The notes: generated by a model not told the origin, from the letters alone. DNA of 8,965 bases from CAUTXO01 sp963542625 (GCA_963542625.1 CAUTXO010000061.1:1-8965), one strand, 5' to 3'; counted from the first letter of the stretch, positions 1 through 5,828 are shown. Numbers and translations: made by a program.

Positions 1-389
1 AAGATCTCAATTGCCGACGTGTAGGATCTATATTTTTCTTTGTTTTCATCATAGGCGCTGCTAAATTCATCATCGCTTAGCGTGCTTGCGTATTTTGCAA
101 GGGCGGCGCTGTCTGCTTTGTCTGTTTTATTGTAATTGTGAAGTGATTTGATGTAGTCTTTAATGCGGCGTGGATTGGCTATCTTATGTTTTACGTTATG
201 CTCTGTGAGAAACTTTGATAATTCAGTGCTGTATATGTTTGTTGCTTCAAACAAAACAAGCGCATTACTATCTAAGCGCCTAAGCAAGGCAAATAAGCCT
301 GCTTGATTAAAACTAACTTTAAAATATTCGTTAGTCTCATAAACTGTAATGTCAAGTTTAGTCTTTGAGACGTCAATTCCGTAATGCAT
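1..389 (-). CDS. IS110-family transposase, N-terminal part (cut by window edge)
   Basis: This is the DEDD (RuvC-like) catalytic domain of an IS110-family transposase/recombinase, an enzyme that moves its element with the help of an element-encoded bridge RNA. The 129 visible codons contain the acidic residues of the family in the expected order and spacing: D6 in YGIDVSKTKLD, E48 in LFEATNIYS, and D90 and D93 in NKTDKADSAAL. The asparagine-proline segment before the last motif (ANPRRIKDYIKS, about residues 71-82) is also typical. The ATG at 387-389 is chosen because it directly precedes the first motif and has an AAGGA ribosome binding site (minus-strand AAAAAAGGAC) about 6-10 nt upstream. 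The C-terminal Tnp_IS110 domain with its catalytic serine lies beyond the window, so intactness cannot be judged. No stop or frameshift is visible in the part seen. Confidence 0.95.
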   Translation of the reverse strand, partial: MHYGIDVSKTKLDITVYETNEYFKVSFNQAGLFALLRRLDSNALVLFEATNIYSTELSKFLTEHNVKHKIANPRRIKDYIKSLHNYNKTDKADSAALAKYASTLSDDEFSSAYDENKEKYRSYTSAIEI

Positions 390-600
390 AAAAAGTCCTT
401 TTTTGCGCGGCGTTTGCAATCAATAAAAAAAATCTCTTGTGCGAGCTTTGCGCTCTTGTTTATAAAATTCTTTTTATTGCGTGTATTGCGCTTATTTAGA
501 AACAGCATTGCTTTTTGACTAACTTACGAACTTAAAAGTTCTAGATCTAGTAAAAACTTATGATGTTTTATTGTGTGTATGCATAGAAAATCTTGACGTT
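390..600 (-). ncRNA. candidate IS110 left-end region with possible bridge RNA
   Basis: Established knowledge: in IS110-group elements the non-coding end upstream of the transposase gene carries the promoter and a structured bridge RNA of roughly 150-200 nt that pairs with donor and target DNA. Seen here: about 200 nt upstream of the transposase start have no credible gene, differ in composition from the GC-rich DNA beyond about 600, and hold several short inverted repeats. These are GAGC-GCAAA-GCTC (about 440-455), GAACTT-AA-AAGTTC (528-541) and the perfect palindrome CTAGATCTAG (541-550). The outer boundary at 600 is only where composition changes; I could not identify the element terminus or the guide loops. 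The RNA call is inference from family architecture. If the element belongs to the IS1111 branch, the RNA would instead be downstream of the transposase gene. Confidence 0.3.
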
Positions 601-824
601 AAAGATTCGTTAAGATCCGCACGCCATCACTTCAAAACCCGCTCGCCTTTGGCGCACCCGGGCGCAAGCGCGCCCTAGATCTTAGCGCCCGCCCGCGTTT
701 TCACGCCCCGCGAGCAAATCTAGCGCTTATTTATAGCGCGCGTTGGCTCCAGCACAAATACGCAAGAGCCCCGCCGCGCTTTAGGCTCAAGCCACCAAAG
801 ATCCCGCCCCGCGCGCAAAGGCGC
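601..824. other. GC-rich spacer, no gene seen
   Basis: This stretch between the IS110 flank and the first small hydrophobic ORF is rich in GCGC/CGCC words and has stop codons in all frames I followed. It contains a few RGATCY hexamers. I see no tRNA, convincing ORF or terminator with a T-tract. Confidence 0.6.
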
Positions 825-917
825 TTATTGTTTGCTTTTTGCGGCTTTGCGTGTTTTGTAGATCCAAAAAATCGTCAGCGCTGTTGTGATAACGACGATA
901 CCATCTAAGTAAGTCAT
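825..917 (-). CDS. small hydrophobic membrane peptide, 30 aa
   Basis: The ORF starts at ATG 915-917 and ends with TAA at 825-827. The peptide begins MTYLDGIVVITTALTIFWIY, which is one predicted membrane segment at about residues 4-20, and ends with a positively charged tail (KTRKAAKSKQ). An AAAGGG ribosome binding site sits about 6 nt upstream, and a minus-strand TATAAT (976-981) would give a leader of about 50 nt. One hydrophobic helix plus a basic tail is the general form of type I toxins and of small membrane peptides such as phage holin-like proteins, but I recognise no named family. A second hydrophobic mini-ORF lies just upstream on the same strand. The ORF is short enough that chance cannot be excluded; the ribosome binding site, promoter and hydropathy argue for it. 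Confidence 0.55.
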   Translation of the reverse strand: MTYLDGIVVITTALTIFWIYKTRKAAKSKQ

Positions 918-975
918 CTTTTACCCTTTTTGTGATTTGCCCTAATCCAAAAAAAATGCTAAAAACTCAAAAGAA

Positions 976-981
976 ATTATA
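976..981 (-). promoter_or_regulatory. candidate -10 box for the 30-aa ORF
   Basis: The minus strand reads GGCTATAATTTC, an exact TATAAT. Transcription would begin near 969 and give a leader of about 52 nt before the ATG at 917. No clear -35 is visible because the upstream DNA is the GC-rich terminator stem, which is compatible with the weak -35 use of Campylobacter sigma-70 promoters. Confidence 0.4.
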
Positions 982-983
982 GC

Positions 984-1010
984 CCCCGCCCGTTTGGGCG
1001 GGGTTTGTTT
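984..1010 (+). terminator. rho-independent terminator hairpin
   Basis: A perfect 8-bp GC stem, CCCCGCCC (984-991) and GGGCGGGG (996-1003) around a GTTT loop, is followed by TTTGTTT (1004-1010). This is the textbook form for plus-strand termination. Read on the minus strand, the hairpin is followed by GCTATAATTTCTTTT, a poorer T-tract, so it may also weakly separate the two small minus-strand ORFs. What plus-strand transcript it ends is unclear, since no plus-strand gene lies to its left. Confidence 0.6.
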
Positions 1011-1013
1011 AGG

Positions 1014-1091
1014 CTATAAAAGCCCAAAAAATCTGCAAACTAAATAAACAATTTGCAGAAGTAATGCTATAATTCTAAGAATTTCTAACAT
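1014..1091 (-). CDS. small hydrophobic peptide, 25 aa (type I toxin-like)
   Basis: The ORF starts at ATG 1089-1091 and ends with TAG at 1014-1016. Almost the whole 25-residue product is hydrophobic (starts MLEILRIIALLLQIVYLV, ends CRFFGLL) with only two arginines, so it would be a single membrane-embedded helix. The ribosome binding site AAAGGAGAG (1099-1107) is the strongest near any small ORF in the window and lies 7 nt from the ATG. Its first three bases are in the closing arm of a perfect 13-bp stem-loop (1105-1136). A consensus extended -10 promoter runs in the opposite direction from inside the ORF. Known parallels are type I toxins such as AapA of Helicobacter pylori, which are short hydrophobic peptides controlled by an antisense RNA started opposite the ORF. 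There is no sequence-level family match that I can state. Confidence 0.55.
   Translation of the reverse strand: MLEILRIIALLLQIVYLVCRFFGLL
1065..1073 (+). promoter_or_regulatory. extended -10 promoter antisense to the 25-aa ORF
   Basis: The sequence TGCTATAAT is a full TGn extended -10 plus consensus TATAAT, on the strand opposite to the small ORF and inside its codons. A transcript would start near 1080 and immediately copy the complement of the ORF start, its ribosome binding site and the 13-bp stem-loop. That is where an antitoxin RNA would act. TATAAT by chance in AT-rich DNA is the main alternative. Confidence 0.45.
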
Positions 1092-1104
1092 TTTAAATCT
1101 CTCC

Positions 1105-1136
1105 TTTCACTAAAGGGGTGCAACCCTTTAGTGAAA
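1105..1136. repeat. perfect 13-bp inverted repeat (stem-loop)
   Basis: TTTCACTAAAGGG (1105-1117) and CCCTTTAGTGAAA (1124-1136) are exact reverse complements around a 6-nt loop GTGCAA. In the minus-strand mRNA the stem ends inside the AAAGGAGAG ribosome binding site of the 25-aa ORF and could hinder ribosome loading. In a plus-strand antisense RNA it would be the main structural element. No T-tract follows on either strand, so a simple terminator is unlikely. Confidence 0.85.
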
Positions 1137-1286
1137 ACACTAAGCGCCTAGCGCTAGGATCTTTGACGCGCCCAAGATCCACTAAGATCTAAAGCCACCA
1201 AGATCTTAATACCAGCACACAGATCCAACACGCACCAAAGGCGCAAGATTTTGTTTCCTTTTGATTTTTAGAGATTGTGTATTATG

Positions 1287-1295
1287 CCCCCCCCC
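1287..1295. repeat. homopolymeric C9 tract
   Basis: Nine consecutive C residues follow ATTATG and precede a 12-bp palindrome TTAAAATTTTAA (about 1298-1309) flanked by CCCG and CGGG. C/G runs of about 8 or more are the usual slipped-strand phase-variation tracts of Campylobacter. Here no sizeable ORF crosses the tract on either strand, so any effect would be on a promoter or a decayed gene. Confidence 0.8.
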
Positions 1296-2049
1296 GCTTA
1301 AAATTTTAACGGGAGCGGTGGCGCAGGATCTTTGACGGACGGTAAGGTAAGATCTTGACGATGGTGGATCTTAAGTGTGGAGCGTGCAGGATTTTGCCGG
1401 TTGGTAAATTTTGACAAGTGGCAGATCTTAAGCACGCATTGTGCTGGATCTTTGGTGGCAGATTTAACAGAAGCGAGATCTTGGCGCAGGTGCTACAAGA
1501 TCCGCAAGATCTAGGCGCTTGCTAGTCAAATACATCAAGCAAGCAAAACAAAAGCACAAGCCAGCCACAGAGCCCACAAGCTAACGTGCAAAGCCAGCAA
1601 GAAACAAGCAAAGATCCAAGCTGCAGCCAGCTAAAAAATCGCAAGCGCTAATTTAGCACCGTGCAATACTTGCCAAAGGTTTAAGATCTCACGCCAAGAT
1701 CAAGATCCAAATACTGGCGCTAGAGCGCAGGATCTAACAGGTGTAGGATCTTGGCGGTCGGTGGATTTTTGGCGGCGGATCTAACGGGCGCTAGATCTAA
1801 ACGCAAGCGCCACAAGATCTGCGCTCGCTCGCACGCCTAAGATCTAGGCAAGATCCAACGCTCACTAGTCAAACACATCAAGCAAGCAAAAGCGCGCAAA
1901 GCCAGCAATTGCGGGAATGGAGCCAGCTAAAAAGCGTGTAAGATCTAAACTTGAAAACCTAGAATATTTTATGGCTGGAGCGCGGATCTAACGGAAACTG
2001 GATTTTTGGCGGTAGCAGATCTGTAGCAGATCCTGAACGTAGAGTGTAT

Positions 2050-2087
2050 GGATCTTTGGTGCTAGATCTAAGCACAAGCAAAGATCC
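2050..2087. repeat. 38-bp interrupted palindrome in the GATC array
   Basis: GGATCTTTG (2050-2058) pairs with CAAAGATCC (2079-2087), and inside it GTGCT (2059-2063) pairs with AGCAC (2071-2075), leaving a loop that itself contains AGATCT. It is formed by a G/T-type and a C/A-type copy of the local repeat meeting head to head. Confidence 0.75.
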
Positions 2088-2366
2088 AAGCACCACGCAA
2101 AGATCCAATCGCGGGAGCGGGAGTGCTACAAGATCTGCAAGATCCACACCTAAAATCCACGCAACACTTGCTACTAGATCCAAGCGCCAGTGCTAGACCA
2201 AAGAAAAATCGCAAGCGCTAATCCAGCACCACACCAACGAGCGCAAAGCCAGCAGGTGGCAGATCTGTAGCAGATCCCAAACGTGGAGTGCGCGGGATCT
2301 TTGCTGCTAGATCCGAGTGCGCAAAGCTCACAAGCCAGCAAGCTCCGCGCAAAAGATCCAAGCGCT

Positions 2367-3770
2367 CTAAAGCTTCATAATCTCATCTATGAGCGCGTCG
2401 GCGGTTAGGGAGTAGTTATTGCGCGGGTAGTTGCACGCGGCGAGAGAATGCGCAAGGCTAGCGCTGATGGCGGCATCAAGCGGCGTGTAGCCCTGCACCA
2501 AAAGCGCGCCTATCATTCCGGCTAGCACGTCGCCGCTGCCGGCCTTTGCAAGAGACGGCGCGCCAAGATTATTCACAAAAAGCTTGCCCTGCGCGGCGAT
2601 TATCGTGTTGCTGCCCTTTAGCACAAGGCAGGCGTTTGGAAATTTTTGCATAAAGCCCTGCGCCAGCGCAAAGCGCCGTTTTTGCACCGTTTGCGTGTCA
2701 ATGTTTGGCTCGCCAAGAAGGCTTAAAAGCGACGCAAACTCCTTCGGGTGCGGCGTTAGTACCATTTTTGTTTCTTGCTTTAGGAGCGTGGCAATAAGCG
2801 GCATACTAAAAAGGTCGGCGTCAAGCACCAGCGTTTTGCCCCTTGTTAGGTCTAGGATTTCATCGTCGATGTATTTTTGCCCAAGCCCCATACCAACGAC
2901 AACCGCGCTGCAATTTTGCGGCATTTTCTTCGATTGCATTAAAATAGGCGGCACGGGGTAATTGTCTTTGTTGATAAGCGTAACAAGCCCCGCGCCAAAT
3001 TTTAGCGCCGCTACGCCCGCCATTACAGCCGCCGTCGTCATCGCGCCGCCAACGACGCAAAGATGGCCGAAGTCTCCCTTATGCACGTTCTTAAAATTCC
3101 TGTGCGGAAGCCGCAAATCCGATTTTTCTAGCAAAAAGTAAGGCGTCGGATCTTCATACAGCGCGTCTTTTATGCCAAGATTTGCCGTTACTATCTCGCC
3201 TACAAAATCCTTGTTGCCGTCTAAAAATAGCGCGATTTTTGGCGCGCCCATCGTGACGGTTAGATCTGCCCTAAAACACACGTCAAACTCGCCGCTTTTT
3301 TGGATCCCGCTTGGAATGTCGCAAGCAATTTTATAGCCACCAAGTGCGTTCATTTGCTCCACAAGCCTTGCCGCGTCTTCTTCTAGCGCGCGGTTTAGCC
3401 CGCTGCCAAAAAGGCAATCAACCACCACGCTAGGCTTGGCGCTGGCTATACCGCCTAGATCTTTTGCAAACTCCACGCCAAGCGCTTTTAGCGTTTCTAG
3501 CTCCTGTGCGCCGGCTTCTGTCGTCGTAGCATTTGGCATAAAAACTAGCGGCGTAAAGCCCCGCGCGTCCAAAAGCCGCGCTAGAACAAGCCCGTCAGCG
3601 CCATTATTTCCCGTGCCGCACACAATCAGCACCACGCAAGGCGAAAATCTTTTTTCTATCTCCCCCGCTAGCGCCAAAGCGGCGTGCTCCATTAGGATCT
3701 TTTCATCTACAAAATACTTCTTGCGCGCCTTTTCGTCAAGATCTCCGACGTGCTCGTAAAGCGCTCTCAT
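2367..3770 (-). CDS. nnr: bifunctional NAD(P)H-hydrate repair enzyme (epimerase + ADP/ATP-dependent dehydratase)
   Basis: This cytosolic enzyme repairs damaged NADH and NADPH: its N-terminal domain epimerises the hydrates and its C-terminal domain dehydrates the S form using ATP or ADP. The 467 residues show both domains at the usual length for the fused (YjeF-type) protein. In the epimerase domain (about 1-205) are CGTGNNGADG (51-60), VVDCLFGSGL (116-125) and CDIPSG (150-155). In the dehydratase domain (about 222-467) are KGDFGHLCVVGGA (231-243), VLDAD (315-319), LTPHPKEFASLL (338-349), VLKGSNT (383-389) and AKAGSGDVLAGM (408-419), the last being the phosphate-binding and catalytic Asp motif. 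The ATG overlaps the stop of the upstream lipoprotein gene as ATGA, so the two are translationally coupled. The stop (TAG, 2367-2369) abuts the GATC-rich region and I see no clear terminator. Confidence 0.97.
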   Translation of the reverse strand: MRALYEHVGDLDEKARKKYFVDEKILMEHAALALAGEIEKRFSPCVVLIVCGTGNNGADGLVLARLLDARGFTPLVFMPNATTTEAGAQELETLKALGVEFAKDLGGIASAKPSVVVDCLFGSGLNRALEEDAARLVEQMNALGGYKIACDIPSGIQKSGEFDVCFRADLTVTMGAPKIALFLDGNKDFVGEIVTANLGIKDALYEDPTPYFLLEKSDLRLPHRNFKNVHKGDFGHLCVVGGAMTTAAVMAGVAALKFGAGLVTLINKDNYPVPPILMQSKKMPQNCSAVVVGMGLGQKYIDDEILDLTRGKTLVLDADLFSMPLIATLLKQETKMVLTPHPKEFASLLSLLGEPNIDTQTVQKRRFALAQGFMQKFPNACLVLKGSNTIIAAQGKLFVNNLGAPSLAKAGSGDVLAGMIGALLVQGYTPLDAAISASLAHSLAACNYPRNNYSLTADALIDEIMKL

Positions 3771-4549
3771 TGCTCGTCACCTTTTAGCACCTCGTATGCT
3801 TGATACACGTTTTGCATACTGCGCGCTAGCTGCGTGGAGATTGGCAAATGAAACACGCCCGCGCTTTGCACTATCTTGATGTATGCGCTTTGGCTGGAGA
3901 AGAGATCTGTAAAGCTTTCTTCCACGTCATCGTCTAAGCTGGCAAAGTAGCCGTCTTGAATCTTTTGAAACCTAAGCCGTGAAGCGTCAAGCGAGTATGA
4001 GCCAAAATCGTTAAAAATATAAATGGCATCGACCCTGTCCGTTTGGCTTGGGAATTGGATCTTTTTCTTTAGCTCTATCCCTGCGCGCCCGTCTTTGATG
4101 TATAAAAACACGGGCACGGCGCTAAGTTTATTTTTAATAGCGGCGTCGTAGTAATACGTTGCATTGCCTTGTTTTGTGTAGATGAGATTTTTTGTGGCGG
4201 TTTTGATGAGCTCTTTTTGGCGTTTTTGCGCGCGTGCCTTATACTTTCTGGCGATGTCGGCTTCCATAGAAGTCGGGAAGTTGTCGATTATTTTATCCGC
4301 GTATCGCACGACTTTTAGCGTGTCTTTTTTGCTGTGCGCGTCTAGCATTTCTTTTGTTAAAAGATCTCTATTTACCGTCAGATCTTTGATCTTTTCACGC
4401 AGCTCTTCGTTTTGGCTTCTTAGATCTTTGGCGGTTTCTTCTAAGGCTTGGATTTTTTTGTTTTTTTTCTGCTCCATCTCCAAATAAACGCTGTCTGTAA
4501 CACAAGAAGTTAGCAAAAATAAGCCCGCAGCAAATATAAGAAATTTCAT
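3767..4549 (-). CDS. coiled-coil lipoprotein of unknown function, 260 aa
   Basis: From the ATG at 4547-4549 the protein begins MKFLIFAAGLFLLTSC, a lipoprotein signal peptide with lipobox LTSC and lipidated Cys16. After it comes a coiled coil rich in Lys, Glu and Leu (about residues 24-65, from MEQKKNKKIQALEE to LLTKEML). Next is a helical, TPR-reminiscent stretch with DNFPTSMEADIARKYKARA. The rest is a mixed domain with a tyrosine-rich strand (NATYYYDAAI) that I do not recognise. An upstream frame extension to 4648 exists but would bury the signal peptide, and the chosen ATG has an AAAAGGG ribosome binding site. The stop overlaps the nnr start (ATGA), so it is the first gene of a two-gene operon. 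The coiled coil followed by a globular part suggests envelope anchoring, but function is unknown. Confidence 0.88.
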   Translation of the reverse strand: MKFLIFAAGLFLLTSCVTDSVYLEMEQKKNKKIQALEETAKDLRSQNEELREKIKDLTVNRDLLTKEMLDAHSKKDTLKVVRYADKIIDNFPTSMEADIARKYKARAQKRQKELIKTATKNLIYTKQGNATYYYDAAIKNKLSAVPVFLYIKDGRAGIELKKKIQFPSQTDRVDAIYIFNDFGSYSLDASRLRFQKIQDGYFASLDDDVEESFTDLFSSQSAYIKIVQSAGVFHLPISTQLARSMQNVYQAYEVLKGDEQ

Positions 4550-4632
4550 TCTTGCCCTTTTGGAACGGTTATTGTTTATGCTGGGTAGTTTAGCGTAAGT
4601 TTGCAAAACCCTATCTAAAAGAAAGGAAGGCT

Positions 4633-5100
4633 GTGCCAAGAATAGCAAAGATACGCACCGATGTAGGTGTGGAGACCGTCAGGCAAACAATCAAAAGCAC
4701 CGGCGACGGGATTTTTAGATTGCGGCTGATGATTATCGAGCGGCTTTTGTCCGCGCCCGAACTTTCTTTGCAAGCCGTTGCTGATGAATTAATCGTAAAT
4801 AGAGAAACGGTTGCTAAATGCTTGCGCCTCTTTAACAGCGGGCTAATTAGCGCCCTAAAGCCAAAGCGCGCGGGCAGAAAAGAGGGCAACCCAAAATACG
4901 ACGACAGGATCTTTCAAAGCCTGCTAGAAGAAATGCGTAAGGAGCGTTTTGACTGGTCTATTTACGATATGAAAAGCCACATTAAAAAGACCTTTGGGCT
5001 TGAAATACCGGGCTCTACGATCTACTACAGGCTCTCAAAAATGGGCTATTCAAAGCACATTAATATGGATTTAAAAGCAAAAAAGGAGGCGGTTTCGTGA
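4633..5100 (+). CDS. helix-turn-helix protein resembling an IS630-type transposase DNA-binding region
   Basis: The 155-aa product carries two predicted DNA-binding units. The first is a homeodomain-like HTH at about residues 45-67 (LQAVADELIVNRETVAKCLR). It is followed by the RxGRK-type linker (KPKRAGRKEG, 76-85). The second is a winged-helix unit at about 88-140 (DWSIYDMKSHIKKTFG, then STIYYRLSKMGYS). This order is that of the N-terminal half of IS630/Tc1-like transposases, but the DDE catalytic domain is absent: the frame ends with a short charged tail. It is therefore either a truncated transposase or a domesticated regulator. Start: GTG at 4633 with AAAGGAAGG 2-3 nt upstream; no in-frame ATG is better. 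It is divergent from the lipoprotein-nnr operon with an 83-nt gap that must hold both promoters. Its stop overlaps the next gene's GTG. Confidence 0.85.
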   Translation: MPRIAKIRTDVGVETVRQTIKSTGDGIFRLRLMIIERLLSAPELSLQAVADELIVNRETVAKCLRLFNSGLISALKPKRAGRKEGNPKYDDRIFQSLLEEMRKERFDWSIYDMKSHIKKTFGLEIPGSTIYYRLSKMGYSKHINMDLKAKKEAVS

Positions 5101-5330
5101 GAATTTTGATACTTCTAAGCTTGATTGGCTTTTTGTTCCACTCTTGCCAGCAAAACGGCAAGGGGCAAACGACGCTCGCCGCTAGCCAAGGCGGCGTGCA
5201 AGGCGGCGTTGTAGAAAAGCAAATAACGCCACCGCAAGAAGATAGCCCCGCAAAACCGCGATATTATAGGATCACCTCAGCGCTTACAGATCCCAAAACC
5301 CCTGATGAAATAAAAAATTCACAAGATTAG
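5097..5330 (+). CDS. small putative lipoprotein, 77 aa
   Basis: The protein begins MRILILLSLIGFLFHSC: a basic n-region, a hydrophobic core and a Cys17 lipobox (FHSC, with an imperfect -3 residue). The mature part, about 60 residues, is hydrophilic, low in complexity (GGVQGGVVEK) and contains several prolines (TPPQEDSPAKPRYY), with no recognisable domain. The GTG start at 5097 overlaps the stop of the HTH gene (GTGA) and has a near-perfect AAGGAGG ribosome binding site 6-7 nt upstream, so it is translationally coupled to the HTH protein. Short proline-containing prolipoproteins can be Rz1-type phage spanins, but no Rz-like partner gene is present, so that is only a possibility. A stable envelope role under control of the HTH gene is another. 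Confidence 0.75.
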   Translation: MRILILLSLIGFLFHSCQQNGKGQTTLAASQGGVQGGVVEKQITPPQEDSPAKPRYYRITSALTDPKTPDEIKNSQD

Positions 5331-5675
5331 TTCTGTGAACTGGCGCTTTGCGAGCGGGAGCTTGAACGGATTTTGCTTACGGGGCTGCGCGGATTGCAGA
5401 GGTTGCGTTTAGTGTGCTAGTTTGTGTCTATGTTTTGAATTTTGCTGGCTTTTAACTTGCAGGGTTGTGTGGCTTACGTTTTTAGTGCGCGCGTTAGCAT
5501 TGCAGCTTAGCTTGCTTTGCCACCCACGCACGCTCTATCCGCTCGCCAAGAGCAACCGCACACCATACACACCCAGCCATTTGCATTGCACCAGCGCGCA
5601 CACCTTTACACTGATCTGCCACTGCAAATCTAACCAGAACCGCCCCACGTCCGAGCACAAACCACACCAAAAGAT
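5331..5675. other. spacer with strand-composition switch, no gene supported
   Basis: The first part (to about 5500) is G/T-rich on the plus strand and the second part C/A-rich, like the blocks in the 1141-2366 repeat region. Open frames here have cysteine-, histidine- and threonine-rich products without ribosome binding sites and look like composition artefacts. A short hairpin AGTTC-TGT-GAACT (5329-5341) lies at the end of the lipoprotein gene but lacks a T-tract. Confidence 0.6.
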
Positions 5676-5828
5676 CTAACACGATCTATCCACCCAGCCC
5701 CCAACCTGCTTTGGTGGTTTATGATCTTGAACTGGAATATGCTTTGCCTGAACTTGATTTGTTTTGTTTGCACCAAGATCTGTGCAAAACGCAAGACAAA
5801 TTAATAAAGCTCTAAGTAATCCTTTCAT
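5676..5828 (-). CDS. small secreted protein, 50 aa
   Basis: The ORF runs from ATG 5826-5828 to TAG 5676-5678. Its N-terminus MKGLLRALLICLAFCTDLGA looks like a cleavable signal peptide with a possible cut after residue 20 (Ala) or, less likely, a lipid-anchored Cys15. The remaining 30 residues are hydrophilic (KTNQVQAKHIPVQDHKPPKQ) and end in GGWVDRSC. An AAAAGGATCAAG ribosome binding site gives AAAGGA 5 nt before the ATG, and the AT-rich DNA upstream contains a minus-strand TATATAAAAT. It stands alone, divergent from the phage genes. I recognise no family; small phage- or element-borne exported peptides are the closest general comparison. Its size makes the call moderate. Confidence 0.55.
   Translation of the reverse strand: MKGLLRALLICLAFCTDLGANKTNQVQAKHIPVQDHKPPKQVGGWVDRSC

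Larger units (their letters stand above)
1141..2366. repeat. degenerate GATC-rich repeat region, non-coding
   Basis: By eye there are about 40 GATC tetramers between 1158 and 2359, against roughly 5 expected by chance. All but one (AGATCA near 1697) sit in the RGATCY context. The sites belong to longer imperfect direct repeats: 1516-1548 and 1859-1891 match at 30 of 33 bases; 1634-1660 and 2204-2230 match at 25 of 27; about 2011-2070 and 2255-2315 match at about 80% with a 1-nt gap. G/T-rich blocks (GGATCTTTGG, GGATTTTTGGCGG) alternate with C/A-rich blocks (CAAAGATCCAAGC), which are approximate reverse complements, so copies occur in both orientations. GATT variants suggest decay of GATC. No ORF with a ribosome binding site is convincing here. 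I cannot assign a function; no DnaA-box cluster or CRISPR-like regular spacing is seen. Confidence 0.85.

Noticed and set aside
272..508. Minus-strand 78-codon open frame overlapping the transposase start
   Set aside because: It runs out of frame through the DEDD domain coding sequence and the likely IS110 end; the product has no recognisable features, and the transposase frame explains the DNA.
1154..1246. Minus-strand 30-codon TTG-initiated frame with an upstream AAAGGA
   Set aside because: The start is weak and about 10 nt from the AAAGGA, and the peptide consists of GATC-repeat-derived residues; I judged it chance.
1959..2183. Minus-strand 74-codon open frame in the GATC region
   Set aside because: Its product is repetitive Leu/Asp/Val from reading RGATCY repeats, has no ribosome binding site, and the sequence is part of the degenerate repeat array.
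1141..2366. CRISPR array or replication origin in the repeat region
   Set aside because: The repeats are irregular in spacing and degenerate, with no constant-length spacers; no cluster of DnaA-type boxes and no dnaA-like neighbour is present.
2584..3759. Plus-strand open frames (2584-2961, 3436-3759) and a minus-strand frame at 2860-3060
   Set aside because: They are out-of-frame shadows of the intact nnr gene.
4550..4648. N-terminal extension of the coiled-coil lipoprotein to an upstream start at 4648
   Set aside because: It would place the lipoprotein signal peptide internally and overlap the divergent HTH gene; the ATG at 4549 has a ribosome binding site.
4611..4889. Minus-strand 92-codon frame opposite the HTH gene
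   Set aside because: It is antisense to a gene with clear HTH motifs and a ribosome binding site and has no features of its own.
5422..5679. Plus-strand 85-codon frame and the overlapping minus-strand 62-codon frame (5494-5682)
   Set aside because: Both have composition-driven products without ribosome binding sites in a spacer with strand-composition switching.
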